Source: Brucella gallinifaecis (GTDB lineage: Bacteria; Pseudomonadota; Alphaproteobacteria; Rhizobiales; Rhizobiaceae). Taken from it: a stretch of 64,000 nucleotides of DNA. Position 1 is the stretch's first letter. Each line of letters starts with the position of its first letter. The stretch lies in contig NZ_ML636802.1 of NCBI RefSeq assembly GCF_006476605.1, forward strand, positions 124,001 through 188,000, in the 5' to 3' direction. Positions 50,661-61,275 of the stretch are shown in pieces. The notes under the pieces were generated by a model that had not been told where the DNA came from, did no database searches, and was given only the letters and a program-made list of their open reading frames with translations. The position numbers and the translations under genes were made by a program.

Positions 50661-53600
50661 TCAGCTTGCCTCGCGCAACTGTTCTGCGGTTTGCAGATCA
50701 ACCGAAACAAGCTGGCTCACGCCCTGCTCGCCCATTGTCACACCGAACAGACGATTCATACGCGCCATGGTGATCGGATTATGGGTGATGATCACAAAGC
50801 GCGTCTGTGTTGAAGCCGCCATTTCATCCATCAAGTTACAATAGCGTTCAACATTATGATCATCGAGCGGCGCGTCCACTTCGTCGAGCACGCAGATCGG
50901 TGCCGGATTGGTCAGGAACACTGCAAAAATCAGCGCCATGGCAGTCAGCGCCTGCTCACCACCTGAAAGAAGCGTCATTGTCTGCGGCTTCTTGCCCGGA
51001 GGACGGGCCAGAATTTCAAGTCCCGCATCCAGCGGATCATCGCTTTCAATCAGCTGCAATTCCGCAGTACCGCCACCAAAAAGATGCGTAAACAAACGCT
51101 GGAACTGCACATTCACAACATCAAACGCCGCCAGCAGACGCTCGCGGCCTTCGCGGTTAAGGCTCTGGATCGCCTGTCGCAATTTCTTGATCGCTTCAAT
51201 GACGTCTTCGCGTTCGGAAATAATCGCCTCAAGACGATCAATCAGTTCCTGACTTTCCTCTTCTGCACGAAGATTGACCGCGCCAAGACGTTCGCGTTCG
51301 ATCCGCAAACGCTCTAACTGGCGTTCAAGCTGATCGGTATCGGGCATAGGATCTTCAGGCTTTAATCCGGTATGTCTGATGGCTTCATGCGGAGCGCAAT
51401 TCAACGCATCAATTATACGCGCTTCCGCATCCTTGCGACGCTCTTCGGCAGCGGTCAGCCGCTCTTCGGCACGCGCACGCTGTTCCCGACTGGTTGCCAA
51501 TTGCTGAATGGCAAGTGTCGCAGCCTTGTCCAGCTCAGCCTGTGCAGTCTCTGCCTGCGCAAGACGATCGGCAGCCTGCTTGCGTCGCTCCTCGGCTTGC
51601 GACAACTCGTTAAACAATGCACGGCGACGATTTTCGATCTCTTCAGGGGCTTCAGCCAATGTTTCAGCTTCATCAGCAGCTTCTGACCGCCGGTCATTGA
51701 GCGCTGCAATCTGTTGTTGCGCATTTTGTGCACGGGACATCCAGTTACGACGCTCAAGCCCAATCATCGCCAGACGCCGCATACGGTTATCTGCTTCACG
51801 GCGCTGTCCCTCATAGGCCGCACGGGCCTCGGCAAGACGCGCACGATTTGACTGCACCTCGGCTGCCAGAGCCGCATGACGCTCACTGATTGCATCCATA
51901 TCCGGCATTTCATGAAGCCGGTCTTCAGCTTCAACGACGCGCATCTGTGCTTCTTCGAGATTTTCCTCAAGGCGTGCTTTGGCTTCTTCAAGGCCGGCGC
52001 GTTTTGTCGCCAATTGCCCGGCTGCGCGTTCAACTGCGGCCAGCGCTTCACGCGCTTCATCCAGCTTGCGCTGGTTGGAACGCCAGATATCCCGTGCAAC
52101 GCGCTCCTGCTCCACGGCTTCACGGACAGAAGTTTCAAAGCGCTGCACAGCCTGTTGCGCAGCCTGCACACGAGCAGCAGCAGCAATGGCCTCCTGCTCA
52201 AGTTCAGCCAGACGATTCTTTTGAGCAAGCCTCTGGGCCGCCGGTGTCGGCGCATCGGCGCTTGCGGTATAACCATCCCAACGCCACAGCGCCCCAGCCT
52301 TGCTGACCAATCTCTGTCCGGGTCGCAATGCTGCCTGCAAACGCGGTCCATCATTGTCGGAGACCACGCCGACCTGTGCCAGTCTGCGGCGCAATTGCTG
52401 TGGCCCCTTGACCAGACGGTCAAGCGAAACACAGCCATCGGGCAGTGCCGGGTCGGTTTCAGCCGCCGGATTATAGGCCCAGAAAACAGGAGCATTGGTG
52501 TCACTTGCTGCATCCAGATCTTCACCAAGGGCTGCACCAAGAGCAATTTCATAGCCCTTTTCGACATGCAATTCTTCAACAACCGGCGGGAATTGCCCTG
52601 TCTCCCCGGCATTGAGAATACGCATCAATGTCTGCGCTTCGGTTTCGATGCGGTTATGTTCGGTCTGCGCTTCACTCAGTGGCTGACGGCTTTCCACCTC
52701 GCGTTCACGTGCAGCGCCGACACGTTCTTCTGCCTCAAGCACCGCATCCTCAGACGCTGCCAGAACATCTGTTGCAGCTTCGACAGCAAGACGCTTTTCA
52801 GAGGGATCAAACAATCCACCAATCTGTTCGACAACTGCTGCAATATCGCGTTCGATTGTTTCCATCTGATTTGCCAGACGGTCACGGCGGTTTTTTGTTT
52901 CCTGCAAGACCCGCTCGATCTGTGTGCGTTCGGCAGCCGCTTCTGCACGCTCCGCCGTTACACGAGCCAGCGCATTTTCGCTGTCCTGCAAACGAATTTC
53001 CGCATCTTCAAAAACCGCACGCAGCTCATCATCCCGCTCCCCGGATGCTTCACCGGAAACCGTCAATTCCTGCTCTTCCTCATCGAGCCGGGCGAGAAGA
53101 TCTGCATTTTCACGCACCATCTGCTCTTCACGTGCAATATCAGCACTCAATTGCTCAAGCCGTTTCATAAGCTCGGCACGACGGGCGCGAATACGTCCAT
53201 CCTCTTCATCAAGCTGGGAGCGGGCAATGGAAAGACGTTGCAAAGCGGCAGAGGCTTTGGCTTCATCTTCACGCATTTCAGGTAATTTATGCGCAGCAAC
53301 GGCCTGTTCACGAGCGGCTTTCATCTGCTCCTGCGCCATTTCACCAACAATGGATGTTGCCTGCGCAAGCGAACTTTGCGCTTCTCCCTCCTGTGCCTTT
53401 GCCTGCAACCAGCGCAGATGCAGCAAGGAGGCTTCAGCCCGGCGGATATCAGCCGACAGGGCTTTAAACCGGTTGGCCTGACGCGCCTGACGTTTCAGGC
53501 TGTCAATCTGGCTGCCAAGCTCTCCCACCACATCTTCAAGGCGTTCAAGATTGCCTTCCGCTGCACGAAGCCGCAATTCCGCTTCGTGGCGGCGGGTATG

Positions 53601-54119
53601 CAGACCGGAAATACCGGCCGCTTCTTCAAGCAGTGCACGACGCGCCTGTGGCTTGGCCTGAATAAGCTCACCAATCCTGCCCTGACCAACCATGGAGGGT
53701 GAGCGTGCGCCCGTCGACTGGTCAGCAAAAAGCAATTGCACATCCTTGGCGCGTGCTTCCTTGCCATTGATACGATAGACTGAACCTGCTTCACGCTCAA
53801 TGCGGCGCGAGACCTGCAACTCGTCCTGATCATTATAGGCAGCGGGTGCTGTACGGTCGGAATTATCAAGAAAAAGGGTAACTTCTGCCGTGTTGCGTGC
53901 GGGGCGCGTAGCAGAGCCGGAGAAAATCACATCATCCATACCGGAAGCACGCATGTTCTTGTATGAGTTTTCACCCATCACCCAGCGCAATGCTTCAACG
54001 AGATTGGATTTGCCGCAGCCATTCGGCCCGACAACGCCAGTCAATCCGCCTTCAATGACGAATTCCATTGGTTCGACAAAAGACTTGAAACCAACAAGGC
54101 GCAGTTTGGAGAAGCGCAT
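50661..54119 (-). CDS. smc: Chromosome segregation SMC ATPase
   Basis: The 1152-residue protein has an N-terminal ATPase lobe with Walker A GPNGCGKSN (residues 31-39), long coiled-coil arms (about 170-500 and 670-1000), a central hinge (about 510-640, including FWAYNPAAETDPALPDG) and a C-terminal lobe with the signature LLSGGEQALTAMALIF and the Walker B CVLDEVDAPLDDHNVERY. SMC with ScpA and ScpB compacts and separates chromosomes. ATG 54119 is preferred over 54146. It follows the DsbA-like gene at 72 bp. Confidence 0.97.
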   Translation of the reverse strand: MRFSKLRLVGFKSFVEPMEFVIEGGLTGVVGPNGCGKSNLVEALRWVMGENSYKNMRASGMDDVIFSGSATRPARNTAEVTLFLDNSDRTAPAAYNDQDELQVSRRIEREAGSVYRINGKEARAKDVQLLFADQSTGARSPSMVGQGRIGELIQAKPQARRALLEEAAGISGLHTRRHEAELRLRAAEGNLERLEDVVGELGSQIDSLKRQARQANRFKALSADIRRAEASLLHLRWLQAKAQEGEAQSSLAQATSIVGEMAQEQMKAAREQAVAAHKLPEMREDEAKASAALQRLSIARSQLDEEDGRIRARRAELMKRLEQLSADIAREEQMVRENADLLARLDEEEQELTVSGEASGERDDELRAVFEDAEIRLQDSENALARVTAERAEAAAERTQIERVLQETKNRRDRLANQMETIERDIAAVVEQIGGLFDPSEKRLAVEAATDVLAASEDAVLEAEERVGAAREREVESRQPLSEAQTEHNRIETEAQTLMRILNAGETGQFPPVVEELHVEKGYEIALGAALGEDLDAASDTNAPVFWAYNPAAETDPALPDGCVSLDRLVKGPQQLRRRLAQVGVVSDNDGPRLQAALRPGQRLVSKAGALWRWDGYTASADAPTPAAQRLAQKNRLAELEQEAIAAAARVQAAQQAVQRFETSVREAVEQERVARDIWRSNQRKLDEAREALAAVERAAGQLATKRAGLEEAKARLEENLEEAQMRVVEAEDRLHEMPDMDAISERHAALAAEVQSNRARLAEARAAYEGQRREADNRMRRLAMIGLERRNWMSRAQNAQQQIAALNDRRSEAADEAETLAEAPEEIENRRRALFNELSQAEERRKQAADRLAQAETAQAELDKAATLAIQQLATSREQRARAEERLTAAEERRKDAEARIIDALNCAPHEAIRHTGLKPEDPMPDTDQLERQLERLRIERERLGAVNLRAEEESQELIDRLEAIISEREDVIEAIKKLRQAIQSLNREGRERLLAAFDVVNVQFQRLFTHLFGGGTAELQLIESDDPLDAGLEILARPPGKKPQTMTLLSGGEQALTAMALIFAVFLTNPAPICVLDEVDAPLDDHNVERYCNLMDEMAASTQTRFVIITHNPITMARMNRLFGVTMGEQGVSQLVSVDLQTAEQLREAS

Positions 54120-54191
54120 CAGCGTGCCCTCCCCTTGAAAACGCAATAAGCGGACGCAATAAAGCGCCCGCTTTTCTTGCCGAAAAGTGGC

Positions 54192-54854
54192 TTAGAGCAG
54201 CTTGTCAATGATTGCCGACATCTCGTCAACCGAAAGGGCTCCAGCGTATTTCTGTCCATTGATAAAGAAAGTTGGTGTGGCATTGACACCAAATTCCGTC
54301 GATCCGCGTTCCATGGTTGCTCTCACATCATCGAGAACTTGCTGGTTCGTCAAGCAAGCCTTGAACGACTCCTGTGTAAAACCTGCAAGTTTCGCAATCT
54401 GAAGCAATGCAGCTTCGCCATCGGCTGCACCGGCCCATTGCTGCTGCTGCTTGAAGAAAACGTCAATCATAGGGAAATAACGATCTTCAGGCGCACAGCG
54501 GGCCAGCATGAAAGCAGCGGTTGCGCGTGGATCAAACGGGAATTCACGGAAGATCAGACGTGCCTTGCCCGTATCAATGTATTTTTCCTTGATGGCCGGA
54601 AACGTATTGATTGTGAAATCAGCACAATGCGAACAGGTCAGCGAAGCATATTCAACAATCGTAACAGGCGCATCGGCATTGCCGTAAACCATATCCTTGA
54701 GCTTGCCGGGTTCAGCAACCTTGGCTGCATCGACAGAGGCATCGGCACTGCGTGCCTGTGCGCCTGCATTGCCAGCAAGCGCCAATCCTGCGGCTGCTGC
54801 GCCTGCAAGAGAAATAACATGTCTGCGGTTAAGCATTGCAGGCATACGAATCAT
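54192..54854 (-). CDS. DsbA-like thiol:disulfide protein with Tat-type signal
   Basis: The 220-residue protein starts MIRMPAMLNRRHVISLAGAAAAGLALAGNAGA, a signal with a twin-arginine pair (NRRHVI) before a hydrophobic stretch, so export by Tat or Sec. The mature part has a thioredoxin fold of the DsbA/Thioredoxin_4 type with the active site CSHC in EYASLTCSHCADF and the cis-proline region GVNATPTFFINGQ. Such proteins act as periplasmic oxidases or reductases. The chosen ATG has AGGA 5 nt upstream; the frame extends to 54905. Confidence 0.88.
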   Translation of the reverse strand: MIRMPAMLNRRHVISLAGAAAAGLALAGNAGAQARSADASVDAAKVAEPGKLKDMVYGNADAPVTIVEYASLTCSHCADFTINTFPAIKEKYIDTGKARLIFREFPFDPRATAAFMLARCAPEDRYFPMIDVFFKQQQQWAGAADGEAALLQIAKLAGFTQESFKACLTNQQVLDDVRATMERGSTEFGVNATPTFFINGQKYAGALSVDEMSAIIDKLL

Positions 54855-54974
54855 CCAGTCCTGTTTCAATGTTGACTTTAATAACAATTTAAAGCGGCGA
54901 GCCATTATGCACCAGCCCTCACTTCATCAAATGAAGTTCAACACCTGCCTTGAATCAATTTTATGGCAAAGCGT

Positions 54975-55484
54975 TCACTTCTTTGTCGATCTTTTCTCTG
55001 CAAGGATATTCTTGCCAAGACGCGCCAGTGCCGCACGCAGCGCATCATCCTCAATACCATCCGTGGCCTTATCGATGCGCCGCTCTTCTGAAGGGGCAAG
55101 CGTTGCAAAGCGTTTTGGTTTACGCCTGAAATCAATTGCAGGCGGTTTCTGTTCAATCTTGATACGTCCAACAGCAGAAAAGCCAAGAAAACCATTCACC
55201 CGGCTGATGATTTCGCCTGTCTCATGCTGTATCTGCAAGGCGGCAAATCCTTCGCAAGCAATAATCAGCGTGGCCGGGCTGAAAGGGTCATCCTCATGTA
55301 GCCGCCGGGGCCAGAGAATACGCAAAGGCCGCGAAGAGCTGCCTATTGCCGGGCCAACAATATCTTCCCATGACTGGAGCAATGAAAGACTGATACCCGC
55401 ACGCTTCTGCAATATCGGGTCCATCAGACCAGAGGTCATATCAGCCAGTGGGCGGAAGCCGCGTTTTGGTTTGCGTTCGCTCAT
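54975..55484 (-). CDS. DUF721 / DciA-like protein
   Basis: The 169-residue protein has the DUF721 core near the middle: LSLLQSWEDIVGPAIGSSSRPLRILWP, then ATLIIACEGFAALQIQHETGEIISRVNGFLG, followed by a basic, charged C-terminus. DUF721 includes DciA, which loads replicative helicase in bacteria lacking DnaC. In related genomes I expect it divergent from mutY; here its ATG overlaps the epimerase stop (ATGA), meaning it is read from the polysaccharide genes upstream. Confidence 0.85.
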   Translation of the reverse strand: MSERKPKRGFRPLADMTSGLMDPILQKRAGISLSLLQSWEDIVGPAIGSSSRPLRILWPRRLHEDDPFSPATLIIACEGFAALQIQHETGEIISRVNGFLGFSAVGRIKIEQKPPAIDFRRKPKRFATLAPSEERRIDKATDGIEDDALRAALARLGKNILAEKRSTKK

Positions 55485-56458
55485 CGCGTTCCATTATAGC
55501 CGCGAAACCACTCAACAAACAAAGGAATACCTTCATCAAGCGCAGTTTTAGGGCGAAAACCAAGATCGCGGCTAGCCAGCGCAATATCTGCATAGGTACG
55601 CGGGACATCGGCGGCCGGCATTGGTTCAAGCTTACGAATTGCTTGCTTGCCACATGCTTTTTCAATTGCTGCAATAAAATCATTGAGCATAACAGGGTTA
55701 TTATTACCCAGATTATAAACTGGCTCGGTTTGTTCCGGCTTTTCGATGATACGCTTCACAGCCCCCAGGACGCCGCTCACAATATCATCAATAAAGGTGA
55801 AATCACGCTGCATCTGACCATTGTTAAAAACCCGGATCGGCTCCCCTTTGAGGATTGCCGAGGTAAACAGCCATGGCGCCATATCCGGGCGTCCAAACGG
55901 ACCATAGACCGTAAAAAAACGCAAACCCGTCGAATAAAGACCATGCACATGCCTGTAAGACACTGCCAGAAGTTCGCCTGATCGTTTGGTTGCGGCATAG
56001 ACAGAGACCGGATGATCAACTGCATCACTTTCCGAAAAAGGAATTTTTTCATTCGCCCCATAGACTGATGACGAGCTGGCATACACTATCGGCGGACGTT
56101 TTTCGAGCTTGAGTGTCGTTTCAAAAACGCTCACCTGCCCCATAATATTGGCTGAAACATAGGCAGCGGGGTTTTCGATGGAATAACGAACACCAGCCTG
56201 AGCTGCGAGATGCACGATAATATCGACATCAACATCAGCGCCAATTGCATGATTAAAAGCCTCTGCATCTGAAATATCAGCTTGCGCAAAACGAAAACCA
56301 TCGCGATCATTCAACTTGGCCAGACGGGTTTCTTTCAATTCCACCTGATAATATGCGTTGAGATTATCAATGCCGATAACCTGCCAGCCCTCATCCAAAA
56401 GGCGCAATGCCGTGTGAAAGCCGATGAAACCAGCGACACCAGTCACGATTGCTTTCAT
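55481..56458 (-). CDS. NAD-dependent sugar epimerase, UDP-glucuronate 4-epimerase type
   Basis: The 325-residue short-chain dehydrogenase-like enzyme has GVAGFIG in the Rossmann fold (GxxGxxG), the YAATK catalytic Tyr-Lys pair (YxxxK), and the LAAQAGVRYSIENP, YASSSSVYGANEKIPFSE and RPDMAPWLFTSAIL motifs characteristic of UDP-glucuronate 4-epimerases. It should make UDP-galacturonate for polysaccharide or LPS. It starts 5 nt after the O-antigen ligase/polymerase gene and its stop overlaps the DciA-like start. Confidence 0.9.
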   Translation of the reverse strand: MKAIVTGVAGFIGFHTALRLLDEGWQVIGIDNLNAYYQVELKETRLAKLNDRDGFRFAQADISDAEAFNHAIGADVDVDIIVHLAAQAGVRYSIENPAAYVSANIMGQVSVFETTLKLEKRPPIVYASSSSVYGANEKIPFSESDAVDHPVSVYAATKRSGELLAVSYRHVHGLYSTGLRFFTVYGPFGRPDMAPWLFTSAILKGEPIRVFNNGQMQRDFTFIDDIVSGVLGAVKRIIEKPEQTEPVYNLGNNNPVMLNDFIAAIEKACGKQAIRKLEPMPAADVPRTYADIALASRDLGFRPKTALDEGIPLFVEWFRGYNGTR

Positions 56459-56463
56459 AGATG

Positions 56464-57711
56464 TCATTTCCTGCAAATATTATTTTCAAGCCCGGAGCGG
56501 CGCAAAGCCATAATACGACGTGAAGCATCAGCATTTAATGCTGCAATGAAGAACATCACGGATGCGATCGTCACTTCATGCAGTAAAGGATTATGCAACA
56601 TGCCATAACTACCAGCTGCAACGGCAAAATAAATCAATACACGCCTCATAGCCCAGCTGTTGGCCGTGCGCCACAAATAGACGAAAATCGAGGCAAAAGC
56701 CGCAAACAAGAAAAACAGGCCAATAATACCATCATTGAGCAATTCATCGAGCACTGTATTATGAACATGGCGAAAACCGGCAAGCATTGAAGCCTGCTCA
56801 CCTGCTTCTTGCCTTACAATATCCATCTTTGAATAAGAGCCGACGCCAATCATGGGGTGCTGCTTAATAACTATAACAGAATTTTTCCACATAACTTCGC
56901 GAATATCGGCTGAAATCTTATCCTGCCATTTTGAACTGTCACCAGTCTCATAATATTCGACCATCCCGGCAAATCGTTTGGAAATTATATCTCCAACGGG
57001 ACCGACAACGATGACTGCGGCTAATGCTGCAAAAAAAACCGCATAAACCGCACCTTGTTTTTTTATGCTATATTTTTTGAGAAAACAGATAATCTCAATG
57101 GCAGCAAAAAGCGGCAACACAACAATGATCGCGCGTGTCTCTGATGGCAAGATTGCTGCAAGCCCCAGAACCAGCCAATGGGGTCCGTTCGGCAGATAAC
57201 GGGGTGCATTCAAAATCGGTAATGTGGCGGAGATGGCGGCAACGCCTGCTACAAACGCAAAGACCGCTGCGTTACCTCCTACGCCAATACGCTCATCATG
57301 CGTGAAAACAAGATAGGATACTACCAGCATAGTCACAATGAGACCTATGCGCGATCCAACGACATAGGATCGCAGCGGGTCTCTTACCAGCACCATACCG
57401 GCACTTGCAAAAGCGAAAACGGCGATAAGCAGAGTATAGCCAATCTGCCGATTATCGGCAAAGGGCTCTCCCCGATAAAGGATCAGTCCAAGCGACCAGG
57501 CAGCATAGAGAAGAATAAAAATATAAAACTTCTTTGCAAACAATCGCGTTGTTCCATGCCGGAAAACCGCCAGATAAATACCAAGGCATGAAAATACAAA
57601 AAGCAGTACGGGTCCGAGCCCAACTCGTATCGGCATTGCGGCAGATGCAATGGTCAGAGCCCAATGATCAATTCTTCGCCGAACAAGGAATGTCTTTTTC
57701 AAAAAGCTCAT
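56464..57711 (-). CDS. O-antigen ligase/polymerase-like membrane protein (Wzy/WaaL type)
   Basis: The 415-residue protein has about ten membrane segments and a large periplasmic loop between TMs (roughly residues 225-310) with KWQDKISADIREVMWKNSVIVIKQHPMIGVGSYSKMD and the histidine motif HVHNTVLDELLNDGIIGLFF typical of the O-antigen polymerase/ligase (PF04932) family. It may polymerise repeat units or join them to lipid A core. It overlaps the GT25 gene (ATGA) and is 5 nt before the epimerase. Confidence 0.85.
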   Translation of the reverse strand: MSFLKKTFLVRRRIDHWALTIASAAMPIRVGLGPVLLFVFSCLGIYLAVFRHGTTRLFAKKFYIFILLYAAWSLGLILYRGEPFADNRQIGYTLLIAVFAFASAGMVLVRDPLRSYVVGSRIGLIVTMLVVSYLVFTHDERIGVGGNAAVFAFVAGVAAISATLPILNAPRYLPNGPHWLVLGLAAILPSETRAIIVVLPLFAAIEIICFLKKYSIKKQGAVYAVFFAALAAVIVVGPVGDIISKRFAGMVEYYETGDSSKWQDKISADIREVMWKNSVIVIKQHPMIGVGSYSKMDIVRQEAGEQASMLAGFRHVHNTVLDELLNDGIIGLFFLFAAFASIFVYLWRTANSWAMRRVLIYFAVAAGSYGMLHNPLLHEVTIASVMFFIAALNADASRRIMALRRSGLENNICRK

Positions 57712-58481
57712 TCAGTCTCCATATGTAGTCGATTCATCTGCATAGCGTATGCGATTCTCCTGATATAGTCTGTGGCCCGGAAAAAAAGTGTGCTGATCCG
57801 TTTATAGGGCGGCAAACGCTTTTTGGCATAGGCATCACGCCCCTGCGCAATTGTCGAAATTGCAGTATCTGAAAGTTTGACGAGCGGGAGATTTGACTGA
57901 AACAGCTCATAGCCCCCTGACCAGCCACGTTCCAAGGCCACATCATATGGCAAAGACATTATTTGAATCGCATCCAAAATCTTGCCCGCCCCTTCTTTCG
58001 TCAGAAGATAGGCAGCTGAACTGCCCGAAGGCCCATGTAAACAACGGCCAATTGAATATCGCGCATTGACGCTCACAAAACCTCGATAGGCTGCCATACG
58101 ATGATTGACGAGCTTGATTACATCCCAGCCCTTCAATCTGCTCACATCGGTAATAAATGGCAAAAAATCAGCGGTAAACCGCACATCGTCTTCAACAATA
58201 ACGGCATATGATTCAGGCGCAGCAATAATTGCCCTGAGAGCTTTAATGTGGCTAAAATAGCAACCAATCTCTGCCGGTAAAGCAATCTTTCCATGATATC
58301 GCCGAAAGGCTGCGGCATCAAAATTGCCAATATCTTCATCTTTGAGAAGCTTGCCGTCAACCGCCTCGATCCGTCGCAGATCGACACCGAACTGACCGGC
58401 ACTCGCTTTTACATCATCCCAGCGCTGCGCAGAACGCGCAAGATTGAGGACATAGACCGGGACATGACTATTCACGAGCAT
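57708..58481 (-). CDS. Glycosyltransferase family 25 protein (LOS/LPS type)
   Basis: The 257-residue protein has the GT25 plan: VPVYVLNLARSAQRWDDVKA at the start, the conserved GCYFSHIKALRAI, VIVEDDVRFTADF with the acidic pair that binds metal, and GPSGSSAAYLLTKEGAGKIL. GT25 enzymes transfer galactose or related sugars to LOS/LPS. It is the first gene of a three-gene operon with the Wzy-like and epimerase genes; its ribosome site is weak. A 29-bp near-palindrome lies in the divergent gap to mutY. Confidence 0.88.
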   Translation of the reverse strand: MLVNSHVPVYVLNLARSAQRWDDVKASAGQFGVDLRRIEAVDGKLLKDEDIGNFDAAAFRRYHGKIALPAEIGCYFSHIKALRAIIAAPESYAVIVEDDVRFTADFLPFITDVSRLKGWDVIKLVNHRMAAYRGFVSVNARYSIGRCLHGPSGSSAAYLLTKEGAGKILDAIQIMSLPYDVALERGWSGGYELFQSNLPLVKLSDTAISTIAQGRDAYAKKRLPPYKRISTLFFRATDYIRRIAYAMQMNRLHMETE

Positions 58482-58565
58482 TCTTTCTTTGAGATTTACG
58501 CCCCAATATCACTACAGGGCTGTCTATCATAGCGTGCCCCCTTGAAGACACTTCAAATTGATATC

Positions 58566-58594
58566 ATTTTCCCTAATTCATGATTAAGGAAAAT
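58566..58594. promoter_or_regulatory. Near-perfect palindrome between GT25 and mutY
   Basis: Arms ATTTTCCCTAAT (58566-58577) and ATTAAGGAAAAT (58583-58594) pair at 11 of 12 positions around a 5-nt loop, inside the 150-bp divergent promoter region. It looks like an operator for a regulator of the polysaccharide operon, mutY or both. No family can be assigned. Confidence 0.4.
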
Positions 58595-58631
58595 CACACA
58601 TTCACTCAGCTGGCTCAATCCTACCATCACG

Positions 58632-59726
58632 ATGCTTAATATATTGAAACCCGACCACACCCAGGCAATCCTTAGCTGGTATGATCGCCACCATCGTATT
58701 CTACCCTGGCGTGTAAATCCATATGATAACTCGCGCGGAACGCTCCAAAATCCATATCGTGTCTGGCTATCGGAAATCATGCTTCAACAAACAACCGTTG
58801 AGGCCGTCAAAGCCTATTTCAAAAAATTTGTTACACTCTGGCCGGATGTTGCGTCCATGGCCAAGGCCAGTGAGGATGATATTCTTCGTGCCTGGGCGGG
58901 CTTAGGCTATTATTCCCGTGCCCGCAATCTCAAGAAATGCGCAGATATTATTGCAGCAAATTATAACGGAAAATTCCCCTCCAGCGCGGCTGAATTGAAA
59001 AAACTACCGGGAATTGGTGACTATACATCGGCAGCCATTGCTGCCATTGCCTTTGGAGAACCGGCTGCTGTTGTCGACGGCAATGTCGAGCGTGTCATTT
59101 CGCGCCTCTATGCCATAAATACCCCTCTTCCCGCGGCAAAATCTGAAATTCGTGATCTCATGGGAAGTCTGACACCCCATGACAGACCCGGCGATTTTGC
59201 GCAGGCAGTCATGGATTTAGGCGCAACCATCTGCACGCCGCATCGTCCGGCATGTGCAATCTGCCCGGTCAATGATGGCTGTGAAGCACTCGCACATCAC
59301 GATCCTGAAACATTTCCGGTCAAGGCGCCCAAAGCGCCCAAGCCTGTGCGAAGCGGTGCAGCATTTATCGCTATTGCAGATGATGGCGCAATATTGCTGC
59401 GCAAGCGCAAAGGCGAAGGTTTGCTGGCTGGCATGAGTGAAGTTCCCGGCAGTCGATGGACTGCACGTATTGATGGAGATACGACAACCCAATCAGCCCC
59501 CTTTCCTGCGCATTGGAAGCCTGTGGGCAATATCACGCATATATTCACGCATTTTGAATTGCGCCTGTCTGTCTACTCAGCCAGCAATATCAAAAAAAGT
59601 CATACCATTGACGGCTGGTGGTCCGCAGAAAGTGAGCTTGAAAGCGAAGCGCTGCCAACGGTGATGAAAAAGGCAATCAGCGCCGCACTGCCGGATGCTT
59701 TCAAAAAGGGAACGAAAAAACCTTGA
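58632..59726 (+). CDS. mutY: A/G-specific adenine glycosylase
   Basis: The 364-residue repair enzyme removes adenine opposite 8-oxoguanine. It has the helix-hairpin-helix motif LPGIGDYTSAAIAAIAFGEPAAVVDGNVERV with the catalytic aspartate, the WLSEIMLQQTTVEAV helix, the iron-sulfur cysteines in CTPHRPACAICPVNDGC, and a C-terminal NUDIX-like domain that recognises oxidised guanine. Length is normal. It is divergent from the polysaccharide operon and followed by a strong terminator shared with ccrM. Confidence 0.95.
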   Translation: MLNILKPDHTQAILSWYDRHHRILPWRVNPYDNSRGTLQNPYRVWLSEIMLQQTTVEAVKAYFKKFVTLWPDVASMAKASEDDILRAWAGLGYYSRARNLKKCADIIAANYNGKFPSSAAELKKLPGIGDYTSAAIAAIAFGEPAAVVDGNVERVISRLYAINTPLPAAKSEIRDLMGSLTPHDRPGDFAQAVMDLGATICTPHRPACAICPVNDGCEALAHHDPETFPVKAPKAPKPVRSGAAFIAIADDGAILLRKRKGEGLLAGMSEVPGSRWTARIDGDTTTQSAPFPAHWKPVGNITHIFTHFELRLSVYSASNIKKSHTIDGWWSAESELESEALPTVMKKAISAALPDAFKKGTKKP

Positions 59727-59761
59727 TTGTTCTTTCTGGCGATTTGCAAACAACGCATGAA

Positions 59762-59798
59762 AAAAGACCCTCGAAGCAATCTGCTCCGAGGGTCTTTT
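59762..59798. terminator. Bidirectional terminator between mutY and ccrM
   Basis: Perfect 12-bp arms (AAAAGACCCTCG at 59762-59773, complement at 59787-59798) lie 35 bp after mutY and 45 bp before the ccrM stop; A- and T-runs at the ends suit both directions. Confidence 0.87.
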
Positions 59799-59843
59799 CA
59801 TCAGACTTTGTTGGAGGTCGTCCGATGGTAGTGTGGTGGTGTT

Positions 59844-61001
<1,158 letters not shown>

Positions 61002-61079
61002 CTAAAAACTTGTCCTTATGGTTACTGAACAGGGTAAATATGCGGTTAACGCCAAGTGATTGAAATCGTAAACCTTTTC

Positions 61080-61094
61080 TTAATTTTGTGCTAA
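61080..61094. promoter_or_regulatory. CtrA-box-like motif in the ccrM/ClC promoter region
   Basis: TTAA-N7-CTAA (on the ccrM strand TTAG-N7-TTAA) matches seven of eight positions of the CtrA consensus, about 103 bp before ccrM and 180 bp before the ClC gene. Direct CtrA control of ccrM is established in Caulobacter and Brucella, which lifts this site above chance, but the match alone is weak. No other feature is evident in the 298-bp gap. Confidence 0.4.
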
Positions 61095-61275
61095 AAACCC
61101 GGGTTTTCGGCGCTTTTGGGCGCCTGTAAAAAATGACAGATTTCTTCCAGCCATATTAATGCCGTCAATAAATTGCAGTTCACGGACAAAAATCCGGTGC
61201 AATTACTAAGGCTTGGTTATTCGTTTTTGCCTATGATCGCACTGAAACTGATTTGCTTCTCTCGATGTATGGTCC

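Noticed and set aside
51876-53285. A 469-codon open frame antisense to smc on the + strand
   Set aside because: It lies wholly inside smc and reflects the arginine/glutamate-rich coiled-coil codons read on the other strand; no family features or ribosome-binding site.
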